Positions 14,146-17,593 of a DNA stretch of 17,593 bases are shown one piece after another. The notes below the pieces were generated by a model that saw only the letters and a list, made by a program, of their open reading frames with translations, was not told the DNA's origin and did not search any database. The stretch is taken from positions 2,110-19,702 of the forward strand of contig PEUI01000346.1 of NCBI GenBank assembly GCA_002785585.1, written 5' to 3'. A program made the position numbers and the translations under genes. Within the stretch, counting starts at the first letter, position 1; each line of letters begins with the position of its first letter. The stretch is from Lysobacterales bacterium CG02_land_8_20_14_3_00_62_12 (lineage in GTDB: Bacteria > Pseudomonadota > Gammaproteobacteria > Xanthomonadales > Ahniellaceae).

Positions 14146-14169
14146 CGGGGCGACCCGAAGGCCGCCCCG
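14146..14169 (-). terminator. Intrinsic-type terminator hairpin of the TonB-dependent receptor gene
   Basis: About 30 bases after the receptor stop codon the minus strand reads CGGGGCGGCC-TTCG-GGTCGCCCCG. As RNA this is a fully paired 10-bp stem (one G-U pair) closed by the very stable cUUCGg tetraloop. The plus-strand RNA would have an A-C mismatch instead, so the stem is tuned for the minus strand. Only a weak U-rich tail (TTGTCATT) follows. Confidence 0.65.
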
Positions 14170-14197
14170 CTACTTGAAGCACTACTGCTAACGAGGC

Positions 14198-17100
14198 TCA
14201 GAACTCGTAACGGAATCCGATCTGTGCCGACCAGCGCGACTCACCCGCTACGTCGCGCCGATTCTTGCTGGGCAACGACGTGGCGCCGGTGGTTTCGTTG
14301 GCAAAACTGGACACGTCAAACACAAACTGGTTGGCGGCATTGACGCCGGCAAAGCGCGCCACCTGCTGCGATGACGGGAACCCCACTTCGTCGATGTGGC
14401 CCCAATCCTTGTCGATCAGGTTGCCAATGTTCTGGATGTCCAGGAAAAACTCGGCCTTGTTGCCCCAGCCACCGGGAAAGGCTTGGCTGATACGCAGGTC
14501 GAACTGGTTGACCCAGGCGTCGTTATCCGCACTGCGCCCGGCGGTCTGGCCTTGGTGTTCGCGCAAATATTGATTGTTCTCGATGAAGCTGCGGAATGCC
14601 GCAATATCTGCCGCCGAGGAAGCCGTCGTGAACTGCACCTGACCCTCAAGCGGGATAAAGAACAGATCGTTGCCGTTCTGGCCATCGCCATTGGCATCGC
14701 CCACAAAGGTGTAGCTGATCGGACGACCGCTGCGGCCCTCGTAGAACAGGCCAAAGGTGGTGGAGATTTCATCCGCCCACGGAATCCGATAGGTCACCAG
14801 GCCGGTAATGCGGTCGCGGGTTTCCGAGCGGGCGGTGGCGTTGATCAGCTCATTCGGATTGAAGATGGCGCGGCCATTCCAGTTGGAGAAGGCCACCGAC
14901 GAAGTTGCCGGGCTGACCTCATTGGAATCGCCGTAGGTGTAGGCAACCTTGGCACCCCAGTTGTTCTCGAACGGCTTTTCCAACGCCAGGGTGACGTTGT
15001 TGCTTTCCCCTTTGCTGGTATTGCCGAGCAAGATCACATTGTTGAAGCTGCGGTTACGGCGGGCGCGGCTCTGGTTGCCACCGGTCGCACCAAAGGAGTT
15101 GAAGCCAGTCGGATCAATCCGGGTCCAGAAGGTCTGGCGACCATCCGGCAGCAGCGCGCCCGGGGTACCCAGATTGAGGTTGGTGAAAGTCACCGCCTCG
15201 TTGACCTTGTTGTGCAGATATTCGAGGCTACCGACCAGGCCATACCAAGGCAGTTCATGTTCGAACGCCAAGTTGGCCTTCCAGACAGTGGGCTGTTGGA
15301 AGCTCGGATCCAGGAAATCCACGTTGGGTGCTGGGGGGGTGGCGGATGGTGGCGTCTGGGTATCCGGATTCGGGTTGAAACCGTTACCGTTCTGGCCCGG
15401 GAAGATGGTGCTCAGTACCCCCGGATTCGAGAAGATGTTCGAGATCCACACACCCGGCGCCGAACCCTGGAACAGGCCGAAACCACCGCGCAACTGCATG
15501 GCCCGCTCGGTATTGAAGGTGTAGTTGAAGCCAAAACGCGGCTCGAACGAGGTCTGGCCGTCGTTGGTATCGGTATTGGTCAGACCAAACGCGGTCTGCG
15601 CCGCAGCATTGAACTGCGGGCGGCTGTTGATCAGGGTCTTGTCGAAGCGCACGCCGTACATCAGGTTCAGCTGATCATTGAAGGTCCAGGTGTCTTGCAG
15701 AAACAGCCCCAGATTGCCGAACTTGAACTGGGCCGCTGCGTCATTGACGTTACCCGTGTTCGACTGTTGCAGGGTGAAGCGTCGCCAGGTCTGCGCGGCA
15801 AAATCGTCAATGCTATTGAAGGTGTAGTTGCCGAACACATCCTGCAGAAACAGATTGAAGACGTCGTTTTCTTCATAGTCACCACCCAAGCGCACCAGGT
15901 GGTCGCCGAGGATCCAGTCGCCAGCCAAATAGGCGGTGGTGGTGTCCACGCTCAGCACATTGGCCTGGCGCGAATGCTCGGTGCCAAAGAACACGCCGGT
16001 TCCGCTCGGTACGTTGACCCGGACTTGCGGCGCGCGCACGGCGAAGGTTGGCGCCGAGTCATAGGTGGCATAGGAGACGTTGGCTTCGGTCGAGAAGTTG
16101 TCGGTCCAGTTGCTGTACAGCAGGGCGGCATAGCTCTCGAACTCGATGTTGTCCTGGTACCAGTTTGAGGACAATGAAAAGGCATTGGATCGCAAGTTGG
16201 GCAGACGCTGGATTTGGCCATCGGTCAGGTTGTAACGCAGCGTCAGACGATGGTCATCGTTGATGTTCCAATCGATCTTGGCCAGGTATTTGGTGTCGGT
16301 ATTGTCGGCATTGCCACTGTCCGAGTTGCCCGGTTCCAGCCCAAAGCCACGCGCGATGCTGCTGATGCGATCGACATCCGCCTGGGTGACACCGCGGGCG
16401 ACCGTGCTGGCGCCGGAACCTTCGACACCCACATCCGGGGCGATCTTGGTGCGATCAAACTCTTCGTAGCCGAGGAAGAAGAACAAGGTGTCCTTGATAA
16501 GCGGACCGGAAACATAGGCGCCGATGGTGTATTCCTCATCGAACGCGGTGAACTCGGCGGGCTTGTCGCTGACCAGATTGTGGTTGCGATAGACGCCATA
16601 GGCAGAACCGTGGAACTCGTTGCCGCCGCTCTTGGTGACGGCATTGATGTTGGCGCCGACGAAATCTTTCTGGGTCACGTCAAAATCGGAGATGCCGATG
16701 TTGAACTCCTGGATCCAGTCGATCGAGATGGGATTGTTCACCGCCGGCAGGCCGGAAGGATTCAGGCCAAACTGGTCGTTGGACGGCACGCCGTCGATGC
16801 GGATGTTGTTGAAGCGGTTGTTCTGACCGGCGGCGGAAATTTCGCCACGTTCCTTGTCGGTCTGCACGATCCGCGGATCGAAACGCACATAGTCCTGGAT
16901 CGAGCGACCGATCGAGGGCATTTCCTGGATCTGCTCGACGGTGACGTTGGTCGTAGCACCCATGTTGTCCCGGGAAAACACCGTCGGCACACTGCTGCCG
17001 ACCACTTCCATGGCTTCCAGGCGGGTGGCGTCCGGATTCAAGGTCAGATCGACCGAGGTGGTGTCATTGAGCACCAGGAACACGTTGGTCTTGGCCGCAT

Positions 17101-17374
17101 TGATGCTGCCTTCCTTGTTGGCGCGCACCGTGTACGGGCCGCCGACGCGCAGACCGCGACTGCTGAAACGGCCATCACTATCGGTGACGACGGTCTTGCT
17201 GGAGCCCGAAGGCTGATGGACGATTTCGATGCTGGCGCCCGCTACCGGGGCCCCTTGATCGTCGACGATGCGACCCGCCAGGTTGGCCGAAGTGCTTTGC
17301 GCGAAGGCAGGCACGGCAGCGAACATAGCAAGCAACAGAATCAGTACGGCACGCACTGCATTGGGCTTGGACAT
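14198..17374 (-). CDS. Oar-like TonB-dependent outer-membrane receptor with N-terminal carboxypeptidase-regulatory-like domain
   Basis: The 1058-residue product begins with a signal peptide ending AVPAFA (cleavage near 25). Residues about 29-112 form a carboxypeptidase-regulatory-like domain (LAGRIVDDQGAPVAGASIEI, then SDGRFSSRGLRVGGPYTVRA). LEAMEVVGS (119-127) is the place for a TonB box. The plug (about 135-255) contains RFNNIRIDGVPSNDQFGLNP (187-206) and FVGANINAVTKSGGNEFHGS (238-257). A large beta barrel follows, with a proline-rich loop near its middle, ending in SAQIGFRYEF with a terminal Phe, as outer-membrane barrels do. The architecture is that of Oar proteins; the substrate (peptide, polysaccharide or protein) cannot be told. 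ATG at 17374 is chosen because AGGTGA precedes it and the signal peptide follows; the frame extends 18 non-signal codons upstream. Confidence 0.93.
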   Translation of the reverse strand: MSKPNAVRAVLILLLAMFAAVPAFAQSTSANLAGRIVDDQGAPVAGASIEIVHQPSGSSKTVVTDSDGRFSSRGLRVGGPYTVRANKEGSINAAKTNVFLVLNDTTSVDLTLNPDATRLEAMEVVGSSVPTVFSRDNMGATTNVTVEQIQEMPSIGRSIQDYVRFDPRIVQTDKERGEISAAGQNNRFNNIRIDGVPSNDQFGLNPSGLPAVNNPISIDWIQEFNIGISDFDVTQKDFVGANINAVTKSGGNEFHGSAYGVYRNHNLVSDKPAEFTAFDEEYTIGAYVSGPLIKDTLFFFLGYEEFDRTKIAPDVGVEGSGASTVARGVTQADVDRISSIARGFGLEPGNSDSGNADNTDTKYLAKIDWNINDDHRLTLRYNLTDGQIQRLPNLRSNAFSLSSNWYQDNIEFESYAALLYSNWTDNFSTEANVSYATYDSAPTFAVRAPQVRVNVPSGTGVFFGTEHSRQANVLSVDTTTAYLAGDWILGDHLVRLGGDYEENDVFNLFLQDVFGNYTFNSIDDFAAQTWRRFTLQQSNTGNVNDAAAQFKFGNLGLFLQDTWTFNDQLNLMYGVRFDKTLINSRPQFNAAAQTAFGLTNTDTNDGQTSFEPRFGFNYTFNTERAMQLRGGFGLFQGSAPGVWISNIFSNPGVLSTIFPGQNGNGFNPNPDTQTPPSATPPAPNVDFLDPSFQQPTVWKANLAFEHELPWYGLVGSLEYLHNKVNEAVTFTNLNLGTPGALLPDGRQTFWTRIDPTGFNSFGATGGNQSRARRNRSFNNVILLGNTSKGESNNVTLALEKPFENNWGAKVAYTYGDSNEVSPATSSVAFSNWNGRAIFNPNELINATARSETRDRITGLVTYRIPWADEISTTFGLFYEGRSGRPISYTFVGDANGDGQNGNDLFFIPLEGQVQFTTASSAADIAAFRSFIENNQYLREHQGQTAGRSADNDAWVNQFDLRISQAFPGGWGNKAEFFLDIQNIGNLIDKDWGHIDEVGFPSSQQVARFAGVNAANQFVFDVSSFANETTGATSLPSKNRRDVAGESRWSAQIGFRYEF

Positions 17375-17387
17375 GATTTCACCTATC

Positions 17388-17421
17388 GTTGGAGGGCAAC
17401 ACTTGTTGGAGGGCAACACTT
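17388..17421. repeat. Perfect 2 x 17-bp tandem repeat in the receptor leader
   Basis: GTTGGAGGGCAACACTT occurs at 17388-17404 and again directly at 17405-17421. It lies 14 bases before the chosen start codon, in the 5' untranslated region of the receptor mRNA. On the mRNA strand each copy contains CCCTCC. Confidence 0.9.
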
Positions 17422-17469
17422 GGATCACAACTAAAAGTCACCCCTGAAGCCACTTCGTCGAACCGTTGG

Positions 17470-17532
17470 GGAGCAATGCTCCGCCACAAGTAGCGACGAT
17501 GACGCTGGGGATTAACGGCAGTTTAACCTGCC
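17470..17532 (-). promoter_or_regulatory. Two small hairpins in the receptor leader
   Basis: GGAGC-aat-GCTCC (17470-17482) and GGCAG-tttaac-CTGCC (17517-17532) are short inverted repeats between the candidate promoter and the start codon. They could influence mRNA stability or regulation; no known riboswitch is recognised. Confidence 0.3.
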
Positions 17533-17535
17533 CAG

Positions 17536-17564
17536 ATGACAGATTGCTAACACTCTCGCGTCAA
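17536..17564 (-). promoter_or_regulatory. Candidate sigma-70 promoter of the TonB-dependent receptor gene
   Basis: On the minus strand TTGACG (17564-17559) is followed after exactly 17 bases by TGTCAT (17541-17536). The -35 box matches 5 of 6 consensus bases and the -10 box 4 of 6. Transcription from here would give a leader of about 155 bases. Confidence 0.4.
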
Positions 17565-17593
17565 ATTGGCTTCTGGCGTCCGATTTTTTTCCG

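Noticed and set aside
14396..17434. Two long plus-strand frames (590 and 406 codons) opposite the receptor gene
   Set aside because: The minus strand encodes a complete receptor with signal peptide, plug and barrel; the plus frames are GC-driven shadows.

Overview
The window is a GC-rich, densely coded chromosomal segment. RapA, SuhB next to TrmJ and divergent from it (the same pairing as in E. coli), PpnN/YgdH, an ATL protein and a very large Oar-type TonB-dependent receptor together suggest a gammaproteobacterium, probably of the Xanthomonadales/Lysobacterales. The lineage is inferred from gene content and composition only. I see no rRNA, tRNA, CRISPR array, phage gene or transposase gene.

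Layout. 1-911: the C-terminal 302 codons of RapA. 912-1360: a gene-poor stretch with a palindrome over the rapA stop, a possible gene remnant on the minus strand and the first copy of a ~160-bp hairpin-forming repeat. 1361-2148: a divergent pair, an alkyltransferase-like DNA-repair protein (minus) and a small protein of unknown function (plus). 2180-2338: the second copy of the hairpin repeat. 2338-4102: a phosphate operon on the minus strand, a DUF47/PhoU-like accessory gene followed by a PiT transporter. 4424-6350: a CorC/HlyC-type membrane protein and an ExoD-family protein, almost overlapping. 6387-9442: a translationally coupled minus-strand pair, a PhnD-like periplasmic binding protein and a membrane GGDEF-EAL protein. 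9617-11306: trmJ (minus) and suhB (plus), divergent. 11411-14018: ppnN and a double-cNMP-domain/rhodanese protein (both minus), separated by a cluster of REP units. 14198-17374: an Oar-like TonB-dependent receptor (minus) with a structured leader, a candidate promoter and a terminator.

The genes are mostly housekeeping or signalling. The clearest functional units are DUF47-PiT (phosphate import), PhnD-like with GGDEF-EAL (probably ligand-controlled c-di-GMP turnover) and TrmJ/SuhB (RNA modification and RNA-related housekeeping).

The most unusual material is non-coding. Two copies of a palindromic element share a conserved centre but have different outer arms, and in each copy the two arms are complementary to each other. 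Both copies begin at the last base of the stop codon of a minus-strand gene, in the same register. A separate REP cluster (GTAG followed by a hairpin) has the same relation to a third stop codon. These repeats may be mobile hairpin elements that also end transcription between genes.
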